This document shows positions 1 to 10,000 of a stretch of DNA of 50,271 bases, piece by piece. The notes below the pieces were generated by a model. It worked only from the letters and a program-made list of their open reading frames with translations, was not told where the DNA came from and did not search any database. Position 1 is the stretch's first letter. Each line of letters starts with the position of its first letter. The translations under genes and the position numbers were made by a program. Source of the stretch: a virus. The stretch is from the IMG/VR virus record IMGVR_UViG_3300020194_002029, positions 1 to 50,271 of that record. One strand, 5' to 3'.

Positions 1-69
1 AAAATGTGGGGTCTTGGCACTCCAGAAGATTTGGATTTATTTTTGAAGTATGAAATTAATAGCTCATAG
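1..69 (+). CDS. C-terminal end of a sugar-nucleotidyltransferase-like protein (partial)
   Basis: The window opens inside a reading frame that ends at a TAG at 67-69. The visible residues include MWGLGTPEDLDLFLK, and a W-G-x-G-T-P-E-D-L ending is typical of the C-terminus of nucleotide-sugar pyrophosphorylase-type proteins. The frame overlaps the start of the next gene by 20 nt, so both probably belong to one glycan-related operon. Only 22 codons are visible, so the family assignment is an inference from one short motif and the start lies outside the window. Confidence 0.5.
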   Translation, partial: KMWGLGTPEDLDLFLKYEINSS

Positions 70-472
70 AGGAAACATTAAGGGCCCAAATCCTCAGCGA
101 GAAAATGATCCTAAATATATTCTTGAAGCAATTGATCGTGGATATGATGTAGAGATTGATGTTTGGGGCGATAAGCAACTTTGGCTCGGTCACGATAATC
201 CACAATACCCATGCCCCTTAAGTTTTCTAATACAAAACAGAAATAAATTATGGATCCACTGTAAAAACGATCTTGCATTATTTACTCTCATACATTTTGA
301 ATATTTAAACATTTTCTTTCATCAAGAAGATGATCGAACATTAACTTCAAAAGGATACATATGGACATATCCAAATAAAAGTGTTTGTCAAAAAAGTGTT
401 TTAGTATTAGAAGATACAAGAAATTATGTTGGTAAAAATTGCTTTGGATTGTGCGGGGATTATTTGCTTTGA
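50..472 (+). CDS. Small glycerophosphodiester phosphodiesterase (GDPD)-like protein
   Basis: The N-terminus has the GDPD/PI-PLC-like TIM-barrel signature: IAHRG (residues 4-8), then N-D-P-x-Y-I, then DVEIDVW (residues 33-39, the metal-binding E-x-D) and LGHD (about 46-49). These match the HRG / ExD / H catalytic set of the family, which hydrolyses glycerophosphodiesters or related phosphodiester-linked head groups. At 140 aa it is far shorter than cellular GDPDs (about 240-300 aa), but the sequence ends in a conserved-looking GLCGDY segment and seems to be a complete compact version. It sits in a glycan-modification cluster, overlapping the genes on both sides, so a role in trimming or decorating envelope or virion glycans is an inference. 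Confidence 0.7.
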   Translation: MKLIAHRGNIKGPNPQRENDPKYILEAIDRGYDVEIDVWGDKQLWLGHDNPQYPCPLSFLIQNRNKLWIHCKNDLALFTLIHFEYLNIFFHQEDDRTLTSKGYIWTYPNKSVCQKSVLVLEDTRNYVGKNCFGLCGDYLL

Positions 473-1365
473 AAAACTGGAATCCCCATAATATTAAAGA
501 CTCCATTACTGGAGAAACCTTAGGATATATTAATGATTTCACAAATTTTAAACTCTCTTTGTATAAAAGTTTACTTAAAAAATTCGAGTTTTTAGAAAAT
601 ACAATTTCAATTATTATACAAGGACCATTGCACGAACGAAGTATATCTACTATAGAAAGTTATTTAAAGTACGGGGAAGTTATTGTAAGCTGTTGGGAGG
701 ACGACAACCTTTCACTTCTTGACAAGTATAAAGAAAAAATAACTATTATCAAAAATAAATATTCAGATATCAAAAAATACATATCAACTTCACACAGGCA
801 AACAAGACCGTATATTTTTCAAAATTACACAACCCGAAATGGGCTAGCTGCAGCAAATGGATTTTTTTCAATAAAAGTCAGATCTGATGAAAGCTTTCCC
901 GTCTTAGATCCCCTTATAAATATTCTTAAAAATAACAGAGACTCAATAGACCCTAAAACGGGTAAAAGTAATTATCATAAAATTACAACATCTAATATTT
1001 ATTTTAGGTATGATAAAGAAAATAAATTTCATCCATCGGATCATATCATTGCTGGGCACACCTTTAGACTAAAAAAAGTATTTGAAAGATCAATGATGTA
1101 TTGCTTCTTAAAAAAAAATCTTAATTTATCGCCAGAACAACTAATCGCAACCTCTGCAATTGAAAGCTACTTTGACCCAATTCTTGAAAAGAGGGGTTCG
1201 GTAGATAGAGAAAGATCAATTGAGTTAATGAAAAAACATTTTGACATAATTAGAATCAAAGATCTTCCTGGGGCGATATGGACATCTAGCTACAGAAAAT
1301 ACAGACCATTAAAATCAGAAGAGGATTGGTGTCACCATATAGACTTAATAGGTGCCAAAGGTTGA
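439..1365 (+). CDS. WavE-like LPS-synthesis glycosyltransferase family protein
   Basis: After about 55 divergent residues the protein shows TISIIIQGPL, then SYLKYGEVIVSCWEDD, then NGLAAANGFFSIKVRSDE near residue 140-155. This order (IxxQGPL, VxxSxWxDD, K-x-R-S-D) is what I recognise from WavE lipopolysaccharide-synthesis proteins (Pfam WavE), which are probable glycosyltransferases. The start is uncertain: there is no ATG in this frame before the core, and the frame opens with TTG at 439 inside the GDPD gene. Another TTG or GTG a few codons later is equally possible. The overlap with the preceding gene suggests translational coupling. Substrate unknown. Confidence 0.6.
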   Translation: MLWIVRGLFALKNWNPHNIKDSITGETLGYINDFTNFKLSLYKSLLKKFEFLENTISIIIQGPLHERSISTIESYLKYGEVIVSCWEDDNLSLLDKYKEKITIIKNKYSDIKKYISTSHRQTRPYIFQNYTTRNGLAAANGFFSIKVRSDESFPVLDPLINILKNNRDSIDPKTGKSNYHKITTSNIYFRYDKENKFHPSDHIIAGHTFRLKKVFERSMMYCFLKKNLNLSPEQLIATSAIESYFDPILEKRGSVDRERSIELMKKHFDIIRIKDLPGAIWTSSYRKYRPLKSEEDWCHHIDLIGAKG

Positions 1366-1409
1366 ATAATTATAAAACATGATTATTATCAATAAATCAT
1401 TTAATAAAC

Positions 1410-1967
1410 ATGTCAATATCTTTATATAAACCAAACAGTAAAAACTCCGGATGCGCATTTAATTTCAAAATAGGAGTAGACAAAAAAAAGGAACCAGTAA
1501 TTTACGCAAAAGCCATACAACAACATGGTTGGGATGATAAAACTAAAACAGGAAATTTTTCAGGAAATGCATCTGACCCCGAAAAAAACATTAATATTAA
1601 ATTTACAGAGTTTGAGATAGGCGGAGTATTAAGTGCATTTAAACATAGAAATGAATTCTCATCCTTTCACTCGTACGAAGATAACAAAACAAGTATAAAG
1701 TGCACCCCTTGGGATAAAAAAACCAAGATTAAATCTGGCGACAAAGAGTCGTGGGTTACATTACCGGCATTTGGAATTAATTTCACTAGAAACGGAAACC
1801 AAGCCTTCAGGATACCTATTGAGCCTGGAGAGGTTGAAAACTTATCTGAGTTTTTCAAATTTTATTTAGAAACTCTTTACAGGCATAGACGAAAAATTGA
1901 AATAGAAAAAGCCAAAGAATACAACTCTCAAAAAGAAAACGGAACAGACAATAAAGCGCCGTTTTAA
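1410..1967 (+). CDS. Unknown protein, possibly single-stranded nucleic-acid binding
   Basis: A 185-aa protein with no family I can name firmly. The first two thirds read as an alternating beta-rich domain (FNFKIG, EPVIYAKAIQQHGWD, NINIKFTEFEIGGVLSAF, FSSFHSYEDNKTSIKCTPW), followed by a basic amphipathic helix (YRHRRKIEIEKAKEYNS) and a short polar tail ending in APF. The arrangement of strands followed by a helix is reminiscent of small Whirly/PC4/Pur-type ssDNA-binding folds, but this is only an impression. The stop codon overlaps the start of the next gene by one base (TAATG). It lies among glycan genes, with an annealing-like gene 3 kb downstream. Confidence 0.45.
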   Translation: MSISLYKPNSKNSGCAFNFKIGVDKKKEPVIYAKAIQQHGWDDKTKTGNFSGNASDPEKNINIKFTEFEIGGVLSAFKHRNEFSSFHSYEDNKTSIKCTPWDKKTKIKSGDKESWVTLPAFGINFTRNGNQAFRIPIEPGEVENLSEFFKFYLETLYRHRRKIEIEKAKEYNSQKENGTDNKAPF

Positions 1968-3874
1968 TGCCAAAGAAAAAGATAGTTATACATAGTAATC
2001 ATTGCAGAGCTTTCACAGGCTTTGGAAAGAATGCTAAAAATATCCTTATATATTTAGAAAATACAGGCAAATATGATATTATAGAATTCTGCAATGGAAT
2101 AAAATGGGGAGACCTAGCCTTATCGAAAATGCCATGGAAAGCAGAGGGCTCTCTTCCATCCAGTCCATCAAGATTAAAAAAATTACAAAAAGATCCAGCT
2201 CTCGCAAGAGCAGCAGCCTATGGTTCTGAGATGGTAGATGATATCATCGAAAGGGAAAAGCCAGATATATACTTGGGCATAGAAGACATATGGGCTTTTT
2301 CAGGCTATACAAAAAAAACCTGGTGGAATAAAATTAACTGCATGGTTTGGACAACATTAGACAGTTTACCCATTCTTCCAGATGCAATTGCTGCTGCTCC
2401 AAAAATTAAAAATTTTTACACATGGGCAGAATTTGCTCAAAAATCACTCAACAATCAAGGACAAAAACATGTAAAAACATTACGAGGTTCAATAGATGAC
2501 ACACATTTTTTTAGATTGAGTGACAATAAAAAGCTTAAGTTAAGAACAAACAATAAAATATCAAAATCAGATTTAATTATTGGTTTTGTTTTTAGAAATC
2601 AACTCAGAAAAAGCGTACCAAATCTACTTGAAGGCTTTAAAATTTTTTGCGACAAAAATCCACAAATTAATGCTAAGCTTTTGTTGCACACTTCCTGGTC
2701 AGAAGGTTGGGATATTCCTAGATTAATTAAAGAAAAAGGGATAAAACCTTCTTGTATACTTACTACTTATTTTTGTAAACACTGTAAAGAGTATGAGATA
2801 AAATCTTATACTTCCGAAAAAATAGATTGCCCTTTTTGTAAATCTAAAGAGACTCAATCAACAATCACTTCTTTATCTGGAGTTAACGAGTCTCAGTTAA
2901 ATGAAATATATAATTTAATGGATGTATACTGCCATCCATTTACCAGTGGAGGTCAAGAGATACCCATACAAGAAGCCAAACTAACAGAACTCGTCACCCT
3001 AGTAACAAATTATAGTTGTGGCGAAGATTCTTGCGTGAAAGAAGCTCAATCTTTACCCCTCTCCTGGACAGAGTACAGGGAACCAGGAACTCAATTCATT
3101 AAAGCAAGCACTTGTCCTACAAGTATCAGCAATCAATTAACAAAGTTTATTACGTTAAAGGAGGATGATAAAAAAATCATGGGAAAAAAAGCGAGGGAGT
3201 TTGTACTAGCAAACTATAGCGTAAGCGTAATAGGTAAAAAACTTGAAGATATATTTGATAAAATGCCAAGTATCGACTGGGATTTTAATTTTGAAATTGA
3301 AGAAAGAGACCCCAACTATGAACCTCCAGATATCAAAAGCGACTCTAATTGGCTTAAAGATATATATAAAAATATATTAAAAGTAGAATCTAGTGAGCTC
3401 GACGAGGGTCATAAACATTGGATGAAAAGACTTGCATCCGATATATCAAGAGATAAAGTATTAGAGTATTTTAAAAGCGTAGCAAAAAAAGAAAATCAAG
3501 AAAATAAAAAAATTGACCTTCAAGATTTTCTGGATACAGATAACCCAAAAGACAAACTTTTAATAGTTATGCCTGAAAGGATCGGTGATGTTTATTTATC
3601 GACATCACTCTTACCTAATTTCAAAAAACAATATCCAGACCATAAAATTTACTATGCAACTTCTCCGAAATACTTTGGCGTATTAGATGGAAATCCGTAT
3701 ATACACAAATGCATACCTTATCATGAAGAACTGGCAAACCTACCCTTAATGGAAGGTAAGGGAGAGAACAAAGGATACTTCGATATGGTTTTCATTCCAT
3801 TTTTAGGAACGCAAAGAGTGATCAATTATACTCATAACGGAAAAGATAAAATACAATTTGACTTATGCACTTAA
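1967..3874 (+). CDS. GT4-type glycosyltransferase fused to an N-terminal half of a GT9 (heptosyltransferase-like) domain
   Basis: Residues 1-430 look like a GT-B glycosyltransferase of the GT4 type: an N-terminal IHSNHCRAFTGFGKNAKNIL segment, and a C-terminal donor-site region YCHPFTSGGQEIPIQEAKLTE with the two glutamates of the E-x-n-E motif. Between the lobes is a small zinc-ribbon-like insert, CKHC ... CPFC (about residues 269-291). After a linker, residues about 525-635 start a second GT-B fold, LLIVMPERIGDVYLSTSLLPNFKKQYP, which is the hallmark N-terminus of GT9 heptosyltransferase-like enzymes. The frame then stops (TAA at 3872-3874) in the middle of that fold, and the remainder is encoded by the next gene. 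It may glycosylate host envelope or virion; the target is not visible. Confidence 0.75.
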   Translation: MPKKKIVIHSNHCRAFTGFGKNAKNILIYLENTGKYDIIEFCNGIKWGDLALSKMPWKAEGSLPSSPSRLKKLQKDPALARAAAYGSEMVDDIIEREKPDIYLGIEDIWAFSGYTKKTWWNKINCMVWTTLDSLPILPDAIAAAPKIKNFYTWAEFAQKSLNNQGQKHVKTLRGSIDDTHFFRLSDNKKLKLRTNNKISKSDLIIGFVFRNQLRKSVPNLLEGFKIFCDKNPQINAKLLLHTSWSEGWDIPRLIKEKGIKPSCILTTYFCKHCKEYEIKSYTSEKIDCPFCKSKETQSTITSLSGVNESQLNEIYNLMDVYCHPFTSGGQEIPIQEAKLTELVTLVTNYSCGEDSCVKEAQSLPLSWTEYREPGTQFIKASTCPTSISNQLTKFITLKEDDKKIMGKKAREFVLANYSVSVIGKKLEDIFDKMPSIDWDFNFEIEERDPNYEPPDIKSDSNWLKDIYKNILKVESSELDEGHKHWMKRLASDISRDKVLEYFKSVAKKENQENKKIDLQDFLDTDNPKDKLLIVMPERIGDVYLSTSLLPNFKKQYPDHKIYYATSPKYFGVLDGNPYIHKCIPYHEELANLPLMEGKGENKGYFDMVFIPFLGTQRVINYTHNGKDKIQFDLCT

Positions 3875-5040
3875 TAGAACAGTATGCGCTCTCTTGCGGG
3901 GTAAAAATAGATAAACCATATATAGACTTAGCCTATTTCCCTATTGATCAAAAAAAATATATAACCTTACACGCAAGCAATAGGATACAATCCAAGACAT
4001 ATGATTTTTATAAAGATGCAATAGAATTAATGCTTCCTTATTTAAAGGAAGAGAATATATCCATTATACAAATAGGAGAAATTGGCGAAGAAAAGTTTGA
4101 CGCCTGCGTTAGTTTATTAGGGCGAACGAACATAAGGCAAGCATCTTATGTGATTAAGAATAGCCTCCTTCACTTATCGACAGATTCATTTAGCACTCAC
4201 GTAGCATCAGGTTTTAATAAAAAAATAGTATCACTTTATTCAACTTCTTATAAAGAATGCTGCGGCCCATATTGGGGAGACAAAGACAAGCAGATATTGA
4301 TTGAACCAAACAGAGAAAACAGAAGAGCTTCCTTCTCTGACAATGAATACCCTAAAAGTATAAATGAGATCATGCCTGAAGTAATAGCTAAATCTGTTAT
4401 CGATTTACTTGGAATTAATAATGACCTTGAAAAAGTAAACACCCTTCATGTTGGTAAATTATATCACGGCCAGTCTCTTGCCGTTATTCCTAATCAACCC
4501 CCACCGAAATTGTTTGCCCAAAATCAACCAATTAATTTATGGGCCCACGAGCACTTTGATGAAGAAAATATCATTAAATGGAGTATAGGTAGAAAAGTAA
4601 ATATCTTCACAAAACAAACAATCAATATAAAATATTTATCAACAATAAAAGAAAATATTCATCAAATTAATTTTTTTCTAAATGATTCTAACGATAATTG
4701 TGAAGACTTTTTTTCTGAAATCAAAAAACTAGGAATACGCCTAAAACTTATTTGCGAAAATCCAGATATAATAAAATCAGTTCGATTAAAATTTTTTGAC
4801 TGGGATGTACATCTATTGGAAAAGACAACAAAAAAAGACCTTGACAATGCGGATAAATTATGTAATAATAGTCGTTACAAAAGTTCTCAATTAGTGTGTT
4901 CAAATCAAAAATTATATGCAAGCAAAGCAGCGTGGAAAAACAAATTAGAAGGAAACCACAATAAAATTATTGATTGTCCCGAATTTTGGGAAGAGCTAGC
5001 TAACATTAAAATATACAACGACTACAGAAATGACAAATAA
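3865..5040 (+). CDS. C-terminal half of a GT9-like glycosyltransferase plus a domain of unknown function
   Basis: Residues 1-180 continue the GT9 fold begun in the preceding gene: ITLHASNRIQSKTY, IIQIGEIGEE, and a donor-site region SLLHLSTDSFSTHVASGFNKKIVSLY, matching the (S/T)DS-x-x-x-H pattern of heptosyltransferase-like enzymes. Residues about 200-391 form a separate region ending in KLYASKAAWK and CPEFWEELANIKIY that I cannot assign. The ATG at 3865 overlaps the previous stop by 10 nt, and the frame is -1 relative to its neighbour. A TGA at 3859-3861 closes this frame just upstream, so the gene probably starts at this ATG by coupled reinitiation and makes a split enzyme. A sequencing indel is the alternative. 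Confidence 0.65.
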   Translation: MHLIEQYALSCGVKIDKPYIDLAYFPIDQKKYITLHASNRIQSKTYDFYKDAIELMLPYLKEENISIIQIGEIGEEKFDACVSLLGRTNIRQASYVIKNSLLHLSTDSFSTHVASGFNKKIVSLYSTSYKECCGPYWGDKDKQILIEPNRENRRASFSDNEYPKSINEIMPEVIAKSVIDLLGINNDLEKVNTLHVGKLYHGQSLAVIPNQPPPKLFAQNQPINLWAHEHFDEENIIKWSIGRKVNIFTKQTINIKYLSTIKENIHQINFFLNDSNDNCEDFFSEIKKLGIRLKLICENPDIIKSVRLKFFDWDVHLLEKTTKKDLDNADKLCNNSRYKSSQLVCSNQKLYASKAAWKNKLEGNHNKIIDCPEFWEELANIKIYNDYRNDK

Positions 5041-5866
5041 ATCAAAATCATCCTCAGACAATTCAGTAACGTATCAATCTAAAACAGAAGCAAAAGAATT
5101 AAAAGTAAAATATCCAAAAAATTACGCCGACGGACCAGGCTTATTCCAGCGCAATGCATTTGGATTACTTGGTAATGTAGATTATGTTTTTGCCGAAGAT
5201 GGTTCGGTCAATTGGAGAAGTATGATCAAGGATGAACACCTTTTTCCAAATCGCTCATGGTTTGATTTGCGCAAAAAAGATGTGCCACGAACAATCGATG
5301 GTCTTGGCGATCATCAACTACTTATTAAACTCAGTGGAATCAAAGAGCTCGCGAAACTTCGCGGCTTTACAGATGTAGCATATGAAGTGGTAAAGTGTCA
5401 ACCCGATCATGTCGCAGTGATTTGCAGAATGACTTTCCTACCAAACTACGAAACTGGCGGCAAACCAGTACAATTTCAAGATATGGCAAATGCAACGCTC
5501 GACAACACAAGTAGTTTTGCAACCAAGTTCCTGGAAACTATCGCATGCAATCGCGCATTTGTTCGTTGCGTTCGCAACTTTCTAAACGTTCACATCGTTG
5601 GAGATGATGAAATTGATAAATCAAACAATCCCGGCGGCGGAAACAATTCGTCATTAAACATTTCGGCATCACTCACACCATATTCGATGGTGGAAAATCT
5701 GTCCAAAGAAAAATTAAACTGTTCTAATTTTGAAGAATTTAAAGTGATACTCAGAGACTGGTGGAAGAATGAAAAATATCAAAACGATAACGCAAAAAAT
5801 TGGAATGATTTTTCAGATATTTCTCCAACGGATGCCAGGATGTTAATGAGAATAATTAATTCTTAA
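5030..5866 (+). CDS. Probable phage ssDNA-annealing recombination protein (Rad52/RecT/Erf-like)
   Basis: A 278-aa protein beginning with a polar tail, then NVDYVFAEDGSVNWRSMIKDEHLFPN, IDGLGDHQLLIKLSGIKELAKLRGF, VAVICRMTFLPNYET and TSSFATKFLETIACNRAFVRCVRNFLNVHIVGDDEI. The block of helices rich in A/N/R just after the central sheet resembles the core ending of phage single-strand annealing proteins, in which a T-R-A or N-R-A helix is conserved. The C-terminal 60 residues form a separate small domain, as in many annealases. Assignment to one annealase superfamily is not possible by eye. It overlaps the preceding gene by 11 nt and is the last gene before a convergent junction. Confidence 0.5.
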   Translation: MTNKSKSSSDNSVTYQSKTEAKELKVKYPKNYADGPGLFQRNAFGLLGNVDYVFAEDGSVNWRSMIKDEHLFPNRSWFDLRKKDVPRTIDGLGDHQLLIKLSGIKELAKLRGFTDVAYEVVKCQPDHVAVICRMTFLPNYETGGKPVQFQDMANATLDNTSSFATKFLETIACNRAFVRCVRNFLNVHIVGDDEIDKSNNPGGGNNSSLNISASLTPYSMVENLSKEKLNCSNFEEFKVILRDWWKNEKYQNDNAKNWNDFSDISPTDARMLMRIINS

Positions 5867-5882
5867 AATTATTAGGCTATTC

Positions 5883-5923
5883 AAGCTATCGGTGCAAAAA
5901 CACACTTCAATGTATCATAGCTT
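5883..5923. repeat. Weak inverted repeat at the convergent junction
   Basis: AAGCTAT (5883-5889) and ATAGCTT (5917-5923) are perfect 7-bp inverted arms around a 27-nt loop in the 56-bp spacer between convergent genes. The long loop and the lack of a clean GC stem with a T-run make it a poor intrinsic terminator, though its place between two converging operons is where one would expect termination. Confidence 0.25.
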
Positions 5924-7056
5924 TATAATTTATTTTTAATTTCCTGTATTTGCTGTTCTAAAAAATCAATTTTCTTTTGCTGTTCTTGTATTGCTCCAAT
6001 CAATACGGGAACTATTTTTTCATATCTAATTGCCAGGGTTTTGTTTTCTCTTTGTTGAACAACTTCAGGAATAATTTCATTAACTTCTTGAGCGATTAAA
6101 CCTATATCCTCTCCTGCATAAGTTGACTGTTTTTCGTTCCATGTAAAACGTACTGGATTGATTGCTAAAACGCTAGATAAGCAATTATCTAATTTAGTGA
6201 TATTGTCTTTTAGTTTTTTGTCTGACAAACTGTATGCAATAATATCGCCCTGAACATATAAATTAGCAGGAATACTACTAGTAGAAGGAGATCGTATATA
6301 TAAACTACTAGAAACTTGTTCTAAACCATTAAAGAAACTCCCAGGCCTACCCTGCATCAATCTAACATTATAATCTACTTCGTTTAGAGTTGAGTCTAAT
6401 AAATTTTCTATAGAAAAGTCGATATAAGCCCTATCTGGATTTTTTAGTTCTAAACGTTCGTGAAACGCTCCTTTACACCATATACCTTCGTGACCGCGTC
6501 CATGACCAGTAATTATAAGCATGGAGGCATTATCGACATCACCAGGAGAAAAAGTCATTCTACCAGAAGCGCTATCCGTAAACCACCTATGAATCCATTG
6601 ATCTGTTCCGTGAAAATAAATTCCGCCAGTATCTTTGAAAGCATCCATTATCAACCCTTCGTTAATTCCGTGATTGCTTTCGGTAGCTAACTTTAACTGT
6701 CCACCTTCATAAGGATATTCTACAGAAGCGCCCAAAGTCAATTGCCCCTCTTCTATTATTGCTCCTCCACGTTTTATTGTCAGAGGTCCATAACTTACAA
6801 CACCATTATAACAACCAATATTAAACGTGTGATCATCAACTTCAGTACCTAAATCAGCATTACCTAAATAATCTCCAATAATATGACAATTTATTTTTGA
6901 ATCTATATTATTGCCAACGCCATTTATAATAGTAGATCGCACACTGTCATGGATTTCATTTCTATACCCTGCGCCAATTAAATTATTATCATTAAAATAA
7001 TCTCCTTTGCCATCCACAGATAAAGGCCTACTTGATATATTTGTACTTCCACTCAT
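5923..7056 (-). CDS. Tail fibre / spike with C-terminal peptidase S74 intramolecular chaperone
   Basis: A 377-aa last gene of the tail operon. The N-terminal 270 residues are low-complexity beta-type fibre sequence with glycine turns. From about residue 275 it has SDKKLKDNI, LSSVLAINPVRFTWNEKQ, GLIAQEVNEIIPEVV and YEKIVPVLIGAIQEQQKKI ending in a short coiled coil. This is the classic S74 (endosialidase-type) chaperone domain, which helps a trimeric fibre fold and then cleaves itself off at the serine of the S-D-x-x motif. Only 4 nt separate it from the upstream 2874-aa tail protein, so it is probably the distal part of the same tip or side fibre. Confidence 0.85.
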   Translation of the reverse strand: MSGSTNISSRPLSVDGKGDYFNDNNLIGAGYRNEIHDSVRSTIINGVGNNIDSKINCHIIGDYLGNADLGTEVDDHTFNIGCYNGVVSYGPLTIKRGGAIIEEGQLTLGASVEYPYEGGQLKLATESNHGINEGLIMDAFKDTGGIYFHGTDQWIHRWFTDSASGRMTFSPGDVDNASMLIITGHGRGHEGIWCKGAFHERLELKNPDRAYIDFSIENLLDSTLNEVDYNVRLMQGRPGSFFNGLEQVSSSLYIRSPSTSSIPANLYVQGDIIAYSLSDKKLKDNITKLDNCLSSVLAINPVRFTWNEKQSTYAGEDIGLIAQEVNEIIPEVVQQRENKTLAIRYEKIVPVLIGAIQEQQKKIDFLEQQIQEIKNKL

Positions 7057-7060
7057 AAAA

Positions 7061-10000
7061 TTAAAACACTGTTATCCAGGGACCGGATCCCTCTTTATAC
7101 ACTTGAGTTTCATTGGAGGATGTTCGACGTATATAATACCACGCGCTCTCTTCGTTATTCCAAATTAATCCATAATCAGGAGCAAATTCAAAATACGCAT
7201 CTCTTGGAATAAACCACCACCCACTTTTAGATCCCCAATTAGAACAAAATATCCACAAGTCAAGACCAACAGAAAAATCTCTCAAATAAACAGATCTATT
7301 ATAATTATCATCTCTAGCCCAGTATACGTAAGCCCAACCGTAAACTGCCGAAAATATCCACTCTCTCGTCAAACAAAAACTTTGAACAAAAAATGAATCA
7401 TTCTCCATGTTATTTATTAACATTCCCGGAAACCAGCTTCCAGTAATCCAATTTCCTAACTCAATAGTTATTTCATTTGCTCCGTATTTCCAATATCCAG
7501 TTGATATACTTGAATGAATATCATCTAAACGAACCTCCCCCGCTGTTCCGGTTTGACTTAAAAGAGTAGTTTGTGTTATAATATTTTTGGTTCCATTTAA
7601 TATCGTTTGATTGGTTCCCCCGCTTATAGAATTCTCTACTCCAGAAAGTATTCCATTTGAACCCTGTATATTGCCATCCTCTTCTGCAGGCATGCTGTTT
7701 TCAAATCCTCCAGCAATAACAGAAAAATTATCTTTACATATATTTGCATAGCCTCCCCCTATTGCTGAAAAATGAGAAGAGACCTGATTCTCTGCTCCCC
7801 CAGCAATCAAAGAAGCTATATTGTCAACGACATTATCTGGATTAGAAATAAATACATTATTATATCCACCGCCAACAAATGACCCTAATTCATCAACAGC
7901 CTGACCACCATCAAGCATATTATTAATATAAGTAGATAAAGCCCCACTACCAGTATAACCAAACCCAGTGTCTATAATAGAGTTATTAATAAATGTGCCC
8001 TTAATTTCTACCTTACCCTTGGCACTAGAATATCTAATGTAAGATAAAATTTCAGATGAGTCACTTGAGTTTGCTTTTGGGTTTATACCCCCTACGTCAA
8101 AATAAGCTATTGTTGTATTATTTTCAAAATCTGTTGCCAGCAAGTATCCAGCAGGTTCATAATCATCTGTTGTCCTAGGCTGTCTAGTATCAGAATTAAA
8201 CAACCCACCTTGAAATTGATTAGACCTTAAAACCCCACCGACACCATTTTCTCCTACCTCAAGCTTACTTGCTATATATCCATCTTCCGCCAAAAGAAGT
8301 CCCGTGGCTACACTGGAGAATTCTGCGCCAAACGGCTCCCATTTGCTGCTTGTATCTGGAGTTTCTGGATTGGATGATGTTGTTGTGTGACTCTCTACGC
8401 ATATATAATAATTTCCATTATATTTAATAATATCACCCCTATAATCAGTTCCAAAATATTCTGTATTATTACCATTAGTTGACCAGTCACCCCTATATGA
8501 AGTAGCTACCCCATCTTTTCTTTTGGCAATTTGCCATACTCCGCTCCAACCTAAAGCTCCTTCATTGGTTGGGGCGGCAGTTGTATCATCCTTGTGGCTG
8601 GAAAAGATTGCTGTGGATGCATAAATTTTTTCTCCATTTTGTATATCAGTCGGAATAGAAGTATTCCATATTGAATTGGCCGGGAGATTAACTTTAGATT
8701 TTGTAAAATCATAAGTATAAGATTGTGTAGGCTTTGGTACATCGCCAGCTGATTTTGTATACAAAACAATTTCCGCCGCAACATCGCCATCTATTTTTTC
8801 AGGAGCTCCAAACGTAAAAAGAGTTCCCGCTGATCCGCTTACAGAAGATCCTTTTATTGACCATAAATACCCAGTGCCGCTAGCTCCTCCAATAGTATCA
8901 CTCCATGAGCTTCCTGGATTTGTTACTCCTGTTGAGGTTGTACTGTACGTTGGTTGACCCACGCTTTTTTGAAACCAAAAATTTGCAGCGACACCATCTT
9001 TTCTTTGAGCAACTTGCCATACTCCGCTCCAACCCGAAACTCCTTGATTGGTTGGGGCCGCAGTTGTATCATCCTTGTGGCTGGAAAAGATTGCCGTGGA
9101 TGCATAAATGTTGTCTCCATCTTGTATATCAGTCGGAATAGAAGTGTTCCATATTGAATTAGTCGGGAGATTAACTTTAGATTTTGTAAAATCATAAGTA
9201 TAAGAGACTGCAGGTTTATCCGGTGATACACTGCCAGCTGATTTTGTATACAAAACAATTTCCGCCGCAACATCGCCATCTATTTTTTCAGGAGCTCCAA
9301 ACGTAAAAAGAGTTCCCCCTGATCCGCTTACAGAAGATCCTTTTATTGACCATAAATACCCAGTGCCGCTAGCTCCTCCAATAGTATCACTCCATGAGCT
9401 TCCTGGATTTGTTATTCCTGTTGAGGTTGTACTGTACGTTGGTTGACCCACGCTTTTTTGAAACCAAAAATTTGCAGCGACACCATCTAATCTATGAGCA
9501 TATACGCTAGGAGAAGACCAACCGCCTTGAGCAGACACCCCTGTTTGGTTTTTTGACCCCAAAAACAATGCTCGAGAAACATATATTTTACCATTATCAG
9601 AATTAATACTTGGAACACTAGAAGTCCATCCGCCAGAAAGAGCGTTTAATTTGTTTTCTTTAAAATTAAATGTAGTTGTTGGAGCGGCAGTTCCACTTGT
9701 GTTATACAATACAACTTCTGCTATAGCTTCTGTTTCTACCCTGGAAGGCGTTTGCCATGTATAACTTGTTTGACCAGCCCTCTTTTCCCCTCTGCTAACC
9801 CATAAAAATCCAAGATTATCAGCGGTTAAATTAATATCGTTTGCGTCTGTATACCACCCGGTTGGAGTATTTGAGCCATTTGAGGTTGGAGCTCCCGGGT
9901 TAGTACCATTTCTTTTAAACACAAAATCTATAGAAGTTCCAGCGATAGATTTAGAAATTGTTTGTGTTGCGGAAATAGAACCGGTTTCACCGTTATATTT

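Noticed and set aside
3850-3880. Programmed -1 frameshift joining the two GT9 halves
   Set aside because: No X-XXY-YYZ slippery heptamer lies in the short window between the flanking stops, so coupled reinitiation at the ATG is simpler.
8905-9141. Short frames on both strands in the duplicated region
   Set aside because: They recur because the DNA is duplicated, and they lie inside the 2874-aa gene.
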